Of a DNA stretch of 64,000 bases, positions 1 to 11,500 are shown in pieces. Under the pieces are notes generated by a model that saw only the letters and a list, made by a program, of their open reading frames with translations, had not been told where the DNA came from and ran no database searches. The DNA lies in assembly GCA_037355855.1 (NCBI GenBank), contig CM074760.1, forward strand, positions 4,270,501 through 4,334,500. The letters are read 5' to 3'. Each line of letters begins with the position of its first letter. Position 1 is the stretch's first letter. This stretch comes from Pseudo-nitzschia pungens (Eukaryota; Bacillariophyta; Bacillariophyceae; Bacillariales; Bacillariaceae). The translations under genes and the position numbers were made by a program.

Positions 1-1900
1 GGCAGATGCCTTTGATGCACTCTGTGAGTCTCCAAGGGTACTTCTCCACAAATATTCCCTACCACAGGCTGGCTGTCAGCACCTTGCTGATGCTATCCAG
101 AGTGGTACTGCCAGTGCTGTTTGTGATGGTTCATTTGATCCAGAACTTCTCAGAGGAACTTCTGCATTCGTTCTGTCACCTAATACCTCCACCAAGTCTG
201 CTTCTTTGTTCCTCACTGGCTGTAATTTTGTCAGTGGATCCCCTGAGGATCAGTCATCCTATAGGAGTGAACTGGCCGGTATCATTGGGGTTCTCACCTG
301 TTGCACTGCTCTGGTGAGTATCTTTGATATTGCTTCTGGCTCTATCAACATTGCCCTTGACGGTGACACAGCTCTCAAACAGGCTCAGGGATCTTGGCCA
401 TTGGTTATTTCCCAGAAGTCTTTTGATTATGTTTATGTCATCCGCAACATGATTTCTGCCCTGCCAATCTCTGTGCACTTTCACTGGGTTCAGGGACATC
501 AAGCTGGACTCTTTCTTGATTGGTGGGCCCTTCGCAATCATCAGGTTGACAGCATGGCCAAGGCATTTCTCTCTGTCCATAGAGCTTCTGCCCATCACTA
601 TCCCAGACTTGTTTTTGAGCCCTGGGCCTTTTCTCTCAATGGATGCAAGTGTTCAAGGTTTGATCAGAATGCTTTGCATGTTGCCATTTCGGGTCCTCCT
701 CTTCTTAAATATTGGCAGACCCACCATGACATCCCCATTCCACAACCTGTTCTGAGTTCCATCCATTGGTGTGCCCATCTGTCTGCCTTTAAGCGTCTAC
801 CTCCTGGCATGCAACGGTGGTTTGTCAAGTTTGCTTCTGGATGCATTGGTGTTGGCAACCAACTCCTCCACTACCAGTATCAGGATCACTCCAGGTGCCC
901 ATTGTGTGATGCAGACAACGAGAAGGTTTCTCATGTGCTCTCCTGCAAGGATCCTGGGGCTGTCAGGCACAGTGTGTCAGCTTTCAAGGGACCACTGCAG
1001 AAGAGGCTTGAAGTTGAACAAACTGATCCATCATTGGTTGTTGCCATTGTGGATCTTCTCACCAGAGTTCGGAAGGGCCAGATAATTTATCCATCATCCT
1101 ACTCACTTGCAATTGCTTCTGCTGTCAGAGCACAGAGGACTATTGGCTGGCACAACTGGCTTCTTGGTAGGTGGTCTCCTCGCTGGTACCAAATCCAGGC
1201 TGACTACTACTCCCACATTGGAAGCAAGCGCTCTCCCAAACGTTGGGCTACAGCTATCATCCATCAGTTCTTTCTTACCTCCTGGGATCTTTGGACATAT
1301 AGGAATGAACGACTCCATGGTCCTGGGGGTACCCTTGATGCTGAACAACACCAATCTCTTGATGCTTCCATCTCCTCTGAATTGGCCATTGGTGCAGCTG
1401 GTGCACTTCCCCAGTCACACTCCCTTTTACAAACCCCTTTCCAAGTCCTACAAGGTTACACCCTGACTGCCAAGAGGCAGTGGCTTGCAACCATCCACCT
1501 TGCCAGGAAGCAGTATGCAGCGCCTGTCCCACCAGTGCAGCCATACCAACGAGAGGCTGCTCTCCTCAGAGCCTGGCTTACTGGACCTCAGGGTTGAGTA
1601 CACTTTGTACCTTGGTTTTGTCTTCTGTTCCTGCTTCTTATCCTGTCCCATCCCTTTTGATACTGGTTTGAATCCCAATAACATCCCATCTCACTTTCTC
1701 TCAAGTCCCTATTTTGTGGGACTTGTTTGTCTTTTTCCCTGCTTGATGTTCCAGGTTTGTATGAAAATTTGTCGTTCTACCACTTGGGGTCCTGACTCTA
1801 TGATGGAGGCGACGTTAAAGTCTGGTTACAGACTGAGTAATTTAGTTTCACCTTTGGTGAATAAAGTTATTTAAATACGTATATTATTATTATTATTATA
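1..1900 (+). mobile_element. LINE copy 1, 3' part (enters from left edge)
   Basis: This is the 3' end of a plus-strand non-LTR retrotransposon. It holds the end of ORF2 (to 1597), a ~280-bp 3' UTR and the conserved terminal module: the AGTCTG/CAGACT hairpin, the TTCACC-TTT-GGTGAA hairpin, then a (TTA)n tail at about 1881-1900. The tail runs straight into X-family repeat sequence (tacctctcagatgc), which reads like the inside of an X unit, so copy 1 probably inserted into an X element. Its 5' end and left TSD are outside the window. Confidence 0.9.
2..1597 (+). CDS. LINE ORF2 C-terminal part: RNase H domain and CCHC tail
   Basis: The frame is open from the left edge (ADAFDALCES…) to the natural stop, matching the last ~500 residues of the intact ORF2 at 33217-39057. 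RNase H acidic motifs are visible in order: CDGSFDP, YRSELAG, ALDGDTAL and NHQVDSMAK, i.e. the D-E-D-D set that degrades RNA in the RNA:DNA hybrid during retrotransposition. A C-terminal zinc-type motif follows, CPLC then HVLSC, of the kind common near the end of LINE ORF2 proteins. No stop or frameshift interrupts this part. Endonuclease and reverse transcriptase would lie to the left, so completeness cannot be judged. Confidence 0.85.
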   Translation, partial: ADAFDALCESPRVLLHKYSLPQAGCQHLADAIQSGTASAVCDGSFDPELLRGTSAFVLSPNTSTKSASLFLTGCNFVSGSPEDQSSYRSELAGIIGVLTCCTALVSIFDIASGSINIALDGDTALKQAQGSWPLVISQKSFDYVYVIRNMISALPISVHFHWVQGHQAGLFLDWWALRNHQVDSMAKAFLSVHRASAHHYPRLVFEPWAFSLNGCKCSRFDQNALHVAISGPPLLKYWQTHHDIPIPQPVLSSIHWCAHLSAFKRLPPGMQRWFVKFASGCIGVGNQLLHYQYQDHSRCPLCDADNEKVSHVLSCKDPGAVRHSVSAFKGPLQKRLEVEQTDPSLVVAIVDLLTRVRKGQIIYPSSYSLAIASAVRAQRTIGWHNWLLGRWSPRWYQIQADYYSHIGSKRSPKRWATAIIHQFFLTSWDLWTYRNERLHGPGGTLDAEQHQSLDASISSELAIGAAGALPQSHSLLQTPFQVLQGYTLTAKRQWLATIHLARKQYAAPVPPVQPYQREAALLRAWLTGPQG

Positions 1901-3482
1901 CCTCTCAGATGCATTCTTCAACTGTTATCTGTTTTCAAGTCTACTGCCCTGATGGACCATAAGTGTTTTCGCTGATGGTCCTACTATTTTCTGACCCAAG
2001 CCCCAAAGCCGCTAAGTACAGTTTGCTTAAGGCTCTCCTACCTACATAACCCTCTCAGATGCACACTTCAACTGTCATCTGTTTTCAAGTCTACTGCCCT
2101 GATAGTCCATAAGTGTTTTCGATTATGGACCTACTGTTTTTCTGACCCAAGCCCCAAAGCTGCTAAGTACATGTTACTTAACGCTCCACCACCAACATAT
2201 ACCCCTCCAATCCACAGTACAGCCGAGACCTGTTTTCAAGCCTACAGCCCTGATGGTCCATAAGTGTTATCACTTAGAGCCCCTGTTTCCAAGCTACTAT
2301 GGAAGAGCAAGTTCAAGTTGGAACAGAAGGCCAGCTGTTACGAATTTGAATTTGGTAGTAGGCTCCACTGCCTCTAAGTGTTGTGCAGTACACGGTACAA
2401 GGTACATGAGCATTACCTTGGAAATTTTGCTTGTGTTCTATTTTTTTACCCAAGCCCCAAAGCCGCTAAGTAAAGTTCGCTTAAGGCTCTCATACCTACA
2501 TATACCTCTCAGATGCATTCTTCAACTGTCATCTGTTTTCAAGTCTACTGCCCTGATGGACCATAAGTGTTTTGCTTATGGTCCTACTGTTTTTTGACCC
2601 AAGCCCCAAAGCCGCTAAGTACAGTTTGCTTAAGGCTCTCCTACCTACATATACCTCTCAGATGCATTCTTCAACTGTCATCTGTTTTCAAGTCTACTGC
2701 CCTGCTGGACCATAAGTGTTTTTGATTATGGACCTACTGTTTTTCTGACCCAAGCCCCAAAGCCGCTAAGTACATGTTACTTAATGCTTCACCACCAACA
2801 TATACCCCTCCAGTTCACAGTACAGCTGACTTCTGTTTTCAAGGCTACAGCCCTGATGGTCCATAAGTGTTATCACTTAAAGGCTGTGTTTCCAAGCTAC
2901 TACAGGAGAGCAAGTTCGTTCTACGAATTTGGTAGTAGGCTCCATGGCCTCTTAGTTTCACTGTACCATACGAATGGTAAGGAGTGTGTGGTAAGGAATG
3001 TGTTTGGGGCTGACTACTCGCATTACTGATGCTGCAATCCAGCATTAAGAGAGGAGTTTTGCTTTTGTACGCTGACCACTAGCATTACAGATACTATGTA
3101 TCTAAGCAAGGGTTTTGCTTGTGTCGGCTCACCACTAGCATTACTGATGCTTTACAGCAGCATTCAAGGGCCAGTTTTGCTTGTGTCTTTCCCTTTCACG
3201 TTCCTGTTACCCATCTCCTGTACGCTTTGCAACAGCAGTGTCTGTTGTGCTCTGGACTGGTTCGTTTTTTTCCTGTTTCTTACCAAGGTTTGTTTGCAAA
3301 ATAGTCGTCTTTACAACCTGGGGCCTATTCCCCATGGTTGAGGCGGCGCGTCGTTCTACGACTTGGGGTCCTGACTCTTCGATTGAGGCGACGATAAAGT
3401 CTGGTTACAGACTGAGTAGCTTTTAACCACCTTCGGTGGATTTTCCTACTTAAATAAGTATATTATTATATTATTATTATTT
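1901..3482 (+). mobile_element. X-family non-autonomous retroelement, partial, internally rearranged
   Basis: There is no credible ORF. It is a series of degenerate ~130-150-bp units (ctgttttcaagtctactgcc … gacccaagccccaaagccgc … taaggctc), each carrying a small TAAGT…ACTTA-type hairpin, e.g. 2767-2783 and 2864-2879. Then come ~70-bp units with AGCATTACNGATGCT hairpins (about 3000-3180), and a 3' module ending with the AGTCTG/CAGACT hairpin, a CCACC-TTC-GGTGG hairpin and a TTA-rich tail (about 3470-3482). The 3' ~140 bp resembles the LINE 3' end, implying mobilisation by LINE ORF2 (inference). Around 2440 the order of units jumps compared with X1, so it is rearranged. The 5' end is not visible; LINE copy 1 probably interrupts it. 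Confidence 0.7.
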
Positions 3483-3984
3483 CAGCATCAAGGGTTCCCC
3501 CAGGACCATGGAGTCGTTCATTCCAGTAAGTCCAAAGATCCCAGGAGGTAAGAAAGAACTGATGGATGATAGCTGTAGCCCAGCGTCTGGGAGAGCGCTT
3601 GCTTCCAATGTGGGAGTAGTAATCAGCCTGGATTTGATACCAGCGAGGAGACCACCTACCAAGAAGCCAGTTGTGCCAACCAATAGTCCTCTGTGCCCTG
3701 ACAGCAGAAGCAATTGCAATGGAGTAAGATGATGGATAGATGCTCTAGCCCTTCCTAACCCTGGTAAGAAGATCCACAATGGCAGCAACCAATGATGGAT
3801 CAGTCTGCTCAACTTCAAGCCTTTTCTGCAGGGGTCCCTTGAAGGCAGACACACTATGCGTGACAGCCCCAGGGTCCTTGCAGGAGAGCACATGAGAAAC
3901 CTTCTCTTTGTCTGCATCACACAATGGGCACCTGGAGTGATCCTGATGCTGGTAGTGAAGTAGTTGGTTGCCAACACCAATGCA
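3483..3984 (-). pseudogene. LINE ORF2 fragment E (RNase H/CCHC region)
   Basis: The antisense strand matches ORF2 from the CCHC region (CPLCDADKEKVSHVLSC) toward the C-terminus. It breaks off at 3482 at the tail of the X element and has no LINE 3' UTR here, so X probably inserted into this older copy. The other edge, about 3984, is a 5' truncation where homology to other LINE copies stops abruptly (…ccaacaccaatgca|caacaatagc). The frame is broken between the two readable stretches. It is a dead fragment. Confidence 0.8.
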
Positions 3985-4196
3985 CAACAATAGCAAACTT
4001 TATGGATCAATTCCAGAAAGTCAAAGACCTGCTTTCCTCTTGCAAAGTGTCGTAGTACGAATGATGCGGTATTGCATCTCCAAGCCGCAGCAACCCAAGA
4101 TTTGGCACTGTATCAAAGTCCTCGAAAAACCGTTTGGAACATGAATTCTAAATCAGGAGTCCTTTCATGGAAAAGTTTATCCCAAAGCGTTTGGTA
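3985..4196. other. Unique (non-repeat) DNA, left flank of LINE F
   Basis: About 210 bp with no similarity to the surrounding elements and no convincing ORF. Its right end carries the left TSD of LINE F, so it was originally continuous with 19816 onward. Confidence 0.6.
4178..4196. repeat. Target-site duplication of LINE F (left)
   Basis: tatcccaaagcgtttggta, repeated at 19797-19815 immediately after the (TTA)n tail. The first tat may overlap the tail, so the TSD is 17-19 bp. Confidence 0.9.
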
Positions 4197-4496
4197 ACTC
4201 CTTCCATGACTCCCTCTTTCATCCAAGACTTCTGATACCTAGGCACAGCCCCTGCTTCTGCTCAAGTTCTTGATGGCACATACATTCCCCTGCCTGCCAC
4301 TGACAAGTACCTTTCTGAATTTCTTTCCTGTCTCAAAATCCCTGACTCTATCCGGAGATTGCCCCCTTTTGACTATTCTGTGTGTCCAGCTGACAATGCT
4401 GCTGCCTGGAAACGCCAGAAGGAACGCACAGCCAGCGAGCCTTCTTGTTTGAGCTTTGCACACCACAAGGCTTTTGCCCTTGATCCACAGTTGAAC
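4197..4496 (+). pseudogene. LINE F ORF2 fragment upstream of RT domain
   Basis: It reads TPSMTPSFIQDF then an in-frame TGA where the intact copy has FGYLG. Farther on it resumes matching (LPPFDYSVCPADNAAAW…, FALDPQLN) until X1 begins at 4497. It is a relic fragment of a reverse-transcriptase-bearing protein. Confidence 0.85.
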
Positions 4497-4521
4497 ACAA
4501 TTTGCGCATCGCGCATTTTGT
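4497..4521 (+). promoter_or_regulatory. 5'-terminal stem-loop of X1
   Basis: The first 25 nt fold on themselves: outer stem ACAA/TTGT, a TT/TT internal loop, inner stem TGCGC-ATC-GCGCA. Compare the other copies at 16881-16905, 28560-28584, 50292-50316 and 62950-62974. Confidence 0.75.
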
Positions 4522-5419
4522 CCGACGTTCCGATGTTCCAGTACTAAAAATACGTAGATTTCTACACAACTTTACCACGCGATATCTCGCTCCCTTTTAC
4601 ACCCCCAATCACAACCTCAGGACCTACACATACTAACAGCAACCTCGCCTCTTTGATTCTGCTATTTGTTCAGTTGCTCGATGCTTTGTTTGGTTGAGTT
4701 GGTTGCCTATTCACCACTTGCCGGACGATCGATCGATCGGCAACAGCGGCAGCATCAGCAGCACCAAAACCGACACATAATTTTCTACAGCAATTGCAAA
4801 ACCGACAACGATCTGTTCTCCCAGATCCATTGCAAGGCCCCTAAGTATATCTTATACTTAATGTTCTACACTGTCTCCAAGCTGCTTAAGTGATTCTCAC
4901 TTAATGTTCTACATTCTTCAAAGTTCCTTGCTGAGTCCTCTTAAGTCTTTTCAAGTCGAAGTTCACGAACAGCCCCTTCCACTGTAGGAATCTTTCTACA
5001 AGAAATTCCAGCTGTCATCTGTTTTCAAGTCCATTGCCCTGCTGGACCCTAAGTGTTTTCGCTTATGGTCCTACTGTTTCCTGACCCAAGCCCCAAAGCC
5101 ACTAAGTACAGTTTGCTTAAGGCTCCACCACCTACATATACCTCCCAGATGTACCGTATAAATGTCATCTGTTTTCAAGTCTACTGCCCTGCTGGACCCT
5201 AAGTGTTTTCGCTTATGGTCCTACTGTTTCTTGACCCAAGCCCCAAAGCCACTAAGTACAGCTCGCTTAAGGCTCGACTCCCTACATATACCTCCCAGAT
5301 GAAATGTATGAATGTCATCTGTTTTCAAGTCTACTGCCCGGCTGGACCATAATTGTTTTCGCTTATGGTCCTACTGTTTTTTGACCCAAGCCCCAAAGCC
5401 GCTAAGTACAGCTTGCTTA

Positions 5420-5437
5420 AGGCTCTCCTACCTACAT
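5420..5437. repeat. Target-site duplication of element Y (left)
   Basis: aggctctcctacctacat, repeated at 16906-16923. X1 sequence continues across the duplication. Confidence 0.9.
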
Positions 5438-7060
5438 AATAATAATAATAATATACTTATTTAAGTAGGAAAATCCACCGAAGGTGGTTAAAAGCTACTC
5501 AGTCTGTAACCAGACTTTATCGTCGCCTCAATCGAAGAGATGTTAGGCCCCAAGTTGTAGAACGACGCGTCGCCTCAACCATGGGGGATTTGGGCCCCAG
5601 GTTGTAAAGACGACTATTTTGCAAACGAACCTTGGTAAGAAACAGGAAAAAAAAAAACCAGTCCAGAGCACAACAGACACTGCTGTTGCAAAGCGTACAG
5701 GAGATGGGTAACAAGAACGTGAAAGGGAAAGACACAAGCAAAACTGTCCCTCCAATGCTGGTATGCAGCATCCATAATGCTAGTGGTCAGCCGACACAAG
5801 CAAAACCCTTCCTCAGATACATAGTATCAGTAATGCTAGTGGTCAGCGTACAAAAGCAAAACTCCTCTCTGAATGCTGGAGTGCAGCATCAGTAATGCGA
5901 GTAGTCAGCCCCAAACACATTCCTTACCACACACTCCTTACCATTCGTATGGTACACTGAAACACTAAGAGGCCATGGAGCCTACTACCAAATTCATAGA
6001 ACGAACTTGCTCTCCTGTAGTAGCTTGGAAACACGGCCTTTAAGTGATAACACTTATGAACCATCAGGGCTGTAGCCTTGAAAACAGGTGGCAGCTGTAC
6101 TGTGAACTGGAGGGGTATATGTTGGTGGTGAAGCATTAAGTAACATGTACTTAGCGGCTTTGGGGCTTGGGTCAGAAAAACAGTAGGTCCATAATCAAAA
6201 ACACTTATGGTCCAGCAGGGCAGTAGACTTGAAAACAGATGACAGTTGAAGAATGCATCTGAGAGGTATATGTAGGTAGGAGAGCCTTAAGCAAACTGTA
6301 CTTAGCGGCTTTGGGGCTTGGGTCAGAAAATAGTAGGACCTTAAGCGAAAACACTTATGGTCCATCAGGGCAGTAGACTTGAAAACAGATGACAGTTGAA
6401 GAATGCATCTGAAAGGTATATGTAGGTAGGGGAGCCTTAAGCAAACTGTACTTAGCGGCTTTGGGGCTTGGGTCAGAAAATAGTAGGACCTTAAGCGAAA
6501 ACACTTATGGTCCAGCAGGGCAGTAGACTTGAAAACAGATGACAATTATACTGTACACCTGAGAGGTATATGTAGGTGGTGGAGCCTTAAGCAAACTGTA
6601 CTTAGCGGCTTTGGGGCTTGGGTCAAAAAACAGTAGGACCATAAGCGAAAACGCTTATGGACCAGCAGGGCAATGGACTTGAAAACAGATGACAGCTGGA
6701 ATTTCTTGTAGAAATATTCCTACAGTGGAAGGGGCTGTTGGTGAACTTCGACTTGAAAAGACTTAAGGGACTTAGCAAGGAACCTTGAAGAATGTAGAAC
6801 GTTAAGTGGGAATCACTTAGGAAGCTTGGAAACAATGTAGAACATTAAGTATAAGATATACTTAAGGGTCTTGAGGGTGGAGCTTGGAAACAGATCAAAG
6901 CAGCAGTAATTTACGTAAGACGGCGAAGCAATAGACATGTACGTTGTTGTCGGTTTTGGTTTTGCGGTACGGTAGAATCTGTACGGGAATTGCTGTAGAA
7001 AATTATGTGTCGGTTTTGGTGCTGCTGCTGCTGCTGTTGCCGATCGGCGAGTGGTGAATA

Positions 7061-7879
7061 TGTAAAGATATTCGCTCGTCAGCGAAAGAGGGTGTAGCAA
7101 TAACAACAGGCGCACGTATAGTGCTGACACACAGTGAGACTACAGGATGTACTGTTCAGTCTATTGCATACACTTAGTTACTACAAGGTACTTCCCTAGA
7201 GGTACATCGGAATCGATCGAAAGGGGAGGGCTTGATAGGTGTCTTAGTTTAAAGAGATAAAAGAATAGTGGAGGGAGCTGAGCGTTTGGCTCAGCTCACT
7301 AATTCAGCGTGACAGCGCTGCACTGTATATTTAGCGAGCGTTAGCTCGCTTGCGCTAGCTCGCTTGCGCTTGCGCTAGCTCGCTTGCGCTAACTCGCTTA
7401 ATTAATAACTGTTTGGGCCGGGTATCCGGTCATGGTACATATTATACACCAATGACCCGACCCCGGCGGTAGCATCGTATCTTAGCATGGTATCATGGTA
7501 GGTTAGCATCTTTCAGTATCTCGTAGCCTTAGCAACCCTAACCCTGTAGCATTTAGCTACACCATAAAAGGTGCTTTACTCGGGGTACGTACGATTGGTA
7601 CAAATCGTACGCGACGACCCTAGTAAACTCTGCTAGCAACCATACTAAATCAGGATAGGTCTGTTGCTAAGCCTGTTGCTAAGCCTGTTGCTAAGCCTGT
7701 TGCTAAGCCTGTTGCTAAGCCTGTTGCTAAGCCTGTATGCTACCAATTAGCACACAGCCCTAGCACTCAGCTCAGCACCTGTTAGTCAGTTACTGGAGGC
7801 TGCTGCCTGTAGCCTCAGTACACTCTCCTACGCAGGAGCCTTGCTAGCACAGATCATAGCACCACTTTGAATATCTTCA
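7061..7879 (-). repeat. Copia 3' LTR (819 bp)
   Basis: Reads as the same sequence as 15870-16688; I noticed no difference, suggesting a recent insertion. It contains a palindrome-rich gctagctcgcttgcg stretch (~7320-7400) and a six-copy 12-bp tandem repeat. Confidence 0.95.
7664..7735. repeat. 12-bp tandem repeat x6 in Copia LTR
   Basis: Six perfect copies of ttgctaagcctg. The other LTR has the same six copies at 16473-16544. Confidence 0.95.
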
Positions 7880-8505
7880 TAGTCCCCGTGATTCATGCTA
7901 GTGCCTGTACTGAGCAACTATACTGGTCCCCGGAAACAGATACTCCCAGGGGGACACCAATACTCTTGCTTGCTGTACCAGGGCACTTGGATGGATCATA
8001 ACAGAAATTCAGGGATGTATCCATGTCACTTATCAGAGATCAAACTGCATCAAATATTGCAGTTCTCTATCAGAGGCCCGGCTGATTCGTATAAAAAAAA
8101 AGGGGGGTGAACCGGAGGACGTTTTTGCCCAGGACGTTTTGCCCTTGGTTCCATCCCTTGACACGTACAAGGGAATCAATCAGCCTATTGTTGTTTCAAG
8201 TTTATAGTCCCCGGAACCGGTGTACCGGAAGACTCCCAAATATAACATATAATCGGATCGAAATCAGTTGCATCCGAAAATAGGTTGCAATCGAAACCAT
8301 CGAGATAAAGGTTGCGTCGGAGTCGAATCCGCAGCGCTCGTATCCGCTGCGTTCGAACCATTCGTAATCGAAATCCGAAATCGACTGCTTCCGAAAGGTC
8401 GAAATAAGAATCTGCTGCGTCCGAGCTGCTTGTCAGGGACCAAAGGTACCCCAATTAATGCAGCTGAGCAGTAATTCTTACCACATGCAGCGCTCGCAGT
8501 AATTC
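7880..8505 (-). other. Copia 3' untranslated region with polypurine tract
   Basis: Noncoding stretch between the pol stop and the 3' LTR. The tract ACGGGGACTA on the minus strand abuts the LTR and is the likely plus-strand primer; the gag-only element at 42005 has a very similar GGGGAACTA. A separate A9G6 run at about 8093-8107 (plus strand) is pyrimidine-rich in element sense, so it is not the primer. Confidence 0.7.
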
Positions 8506-11500
8506 TTACCACATGCAGCGCTCGCAATGGCTCTTCAACATGGGACCATTAAGCAACTTAGTGAATAGATCAGCAATGTTGCTCTCACCTGGTTCCTTCG
8601 CGACACGGATTGTTCCAGCAGCAATGGCTTCACGAGCCTTGTGGTAGGCGACACTGTTGTGCTTCTTGTTGCATGGACTCTCCGGCCTGGTAACATTTTT
8701 AACAACTGAATCATTGTCGCAAAATACATTCGTGGATCCTGCAATTGGAACACCCAACATCCGGAGCTTGTACCGAAGCCCTTCAATCAGCTCAACAGCG
8801 ATTCGCATGGCAACAATCTCAGAGCCAAAGGTGGAGGTCTCGACTGTAGTTTGCCTCTTGCTGAACCAAAGGATGGGGGCATTATTTAGGAAGATAATAA
8901 TTCCAGTATGCGAGCGTCTTGTTGCTTTGCATCCGGCATGGTCTGCATCCACAAAACACGTCATAATAACAGCCTTGCCCAAGGCTTCTGGAGCATCTGG
9001 AGGTATGACCTCCTTGGCATCTGGATAGAACTCACTCCAATCACACTGAGCAAAGCTGGATTCGTCAATCTCAGGGATCGCGTCGTCAAATACCAACCTG
9101 GACCTGCTGTGGTTCTTGATATAAGCGAACACATGGAATAGTTGATTTAGGTGGCCGATCCGGGCTTGCGCCAGATACCTGGACATGAGAGAGACCGGCA
9201 TCACCAGATCCAATCTTCCCAGTTCACAAAGCCACCTCAGGACTCCGATCAGGCCTTGGTAGTAGTTCTGCATCTGTGGATCCAGCTCCTGAGTCAAATC
9301 AACCTCAGGTCTGTAATCATTGGTTAGTGGAGTAGTTACTTTCTTCGGGAGATACTTGTATCCGTACTTCTCGGTTCCGAGTTCCTGTTCCACTGCGTCC
9401 ACTGCTTTCTTGGCATACTTCTCAGAGGACATGGCCCATTTAGGGATAGGGTCATCATCAATCTTGTACTGACTGACGTCAGCGCCAAGGTAGAGCTTTG
9501 GAACTTCTATAGTACCATCCTTGAGCGTAAACCGCTGCTCTATACTCTCCAGTTGGCGCCTTGGATTCTCACTGCAGCAGACAATATCATCAACGTAGGC
9601 AATGAGGTATGCCCAGTACCTTGTGCCGTCTTTCTTAGTTTTGATACGCATATGGACGTCTGGGTCAGCTTTGCATGGTTGGTACCCTAGTTCCCTTAGA
9701 TGCTTGGTTAGATATGATCGGAATGAGGCGCCTGCAACCGGCAGACCGTACAGGGCCCGTACAATCTTGCAGGCTCGACCTACCAGGTGCGGGGGAAAAC
9801 CATCCTCAGCGCGCGCTACCAAATAATACTTCTTCTTGATAGGCGCAGTGAGATACGCGTTCTGGATATCAGCAGACAGTACATCCAATCCATTCAGAGC
9901 TGCCAGCAGGAAGAATATTCGGACGGAATCTCTGCTTGGTACGCTGCTGAAGGTGTGTTCCTTAGCTGTGGCTTGTACTTTATGGCCGTCGGCGACTAAT
10001 CTAGCTTTTCTGGTGAGGGATCCCAACTTGACGTCGAATATCATATGGGTTGTGATCTTGCTGAATCGTTCGGCCTTAAGCCCTTCGACGGTGTAGCTGG
10101 GGTCGAACTCAAACGCCATCTCGTTGTTCTTCATTTCCTTTGCAATTGCCTTCTGCCAATAGTCCGTTCCGGTCTTCTTGTCGATAGCAAGTGCTTCAGG
10201 GATTGAGTGCGGGAGTTCCACACCATACTTGTGTGTACGATCCCAGTACTTGTTGGATTTCTTGGTGGCTTTCAGAAGTCGTCTTTTCCTTTGGAGTACA
10301 TGATGCACCCACCATCTGAATGCTGGCTCATCGGCAATCTGGTTATCAACCGCATACTGCGCAGCCTCAACAGGAAAAGACTCCTTGATATCACCTAACT
10401 TGCACCACGATTCAGTACCATCCTTCCAACTCACCAGTAGCCTCCATCCCTTAGTTGTAGTAGGGAGCACTTTGTTAGACTTGGCGGTCGCTTGTTGTTT
10501 GGTCACGGCGGTTTCATCTTTCTCATGGTCTATGATCTCGTCCAGTAGAGTGAACATACGACCCTCGTCATCGACAGAACTGTACATGTTTTCAGCAACA
10601 ATGTTTGCCGTATATTGCTCCACTGTACCATCAGGGAGCTGCAAATCATACATTCTGGTATCAAGGATAGGGTTGTTGTCCCTCTTTCCCAAAGGATTGC
10701 CATTCAAATCAGTAGTTCTTGCCTTGACAGTGCACTTGAGTCGTTCGTCTCCTCTCTGGATCATGACCTTGTTCCCAATGTACTCATCATAGGTATCCCC
10801 GTCAGGTACGAGCTCATCCACATCTGGAATAGAGGCTTCCGGTTCCACCATGGTGGTTGAATCGTCTGGCCATCTATCCTGGTGGTTCTCGAATAGTTCT
10901 TTTGGAGGTTGGGGATATGCGTCTTGGAACTGAACGTCGGTGTCTTCCAGCTTGTCCCCGATCTTGGATTCAACTGCTTGGTCAAATGAGTCCATGGATC
11001 GCTTGACATCATGCGCACGCCATTCGGCTTCAGTGACAGCTCTAACAGTGTTAGTGCTTACTGGGAGCGCAGATTCAGTGAGTATCCAATGGCAATCACC
11101 GCCACCAAACATCCTTCCACATGGTCCAAGCCACCGACCGAGTTTCTCTGTATGATCGGACAGGTCGGTCCAATAGACAAAGTCGTACCACTCGTGTGCT
11201 TGATACAGGGAGATATCCGGCATGTGGCCATGGACTAGTTCAAATGGAGTTCTTTCCATGCATGCTGGGTCACTGGAAGCAGTCCTTTGCCTGATAGCTG
11301 CAACAAGCTCACCACAGAATGCCCACAGCCTCTTGGGGGACCTCTTTCTTGCAGTCTTCTTCCGAATGCTTCTGCTGAGATGCCCAATACTGAGCTCTGC
11401 TCTGTTCTGGAAAGGACAGTGTGGCTGGATGAAAGTCTGATGGATATTGTTCTTCCGGATCACAGCATTCCAGGGCGTCTTGTATGTGCCGACGGCGCCT

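Noticed and set aside
1881..1900. (TTA)n stretches as targets for site-specific insertion
   Set aside because: Several elements abut tails, but the TSD-defined insertions of F, G and Y are in unrelated sequences, so tail targeting is not supported.
7543..7555. aaccctaaccctg resembling a telomeric repeat
   Set aside because: Only about two units, located inside the Copia LTR and duplicated with it; not a telomere tract.
8093..8107. A9G6 run as the Copia polypurine primer
   Set aside because: It is pyrimidine-rich in element orientation and ~200 bp from the LTR; ACGGGGACTA adjoining the LTR fits better.
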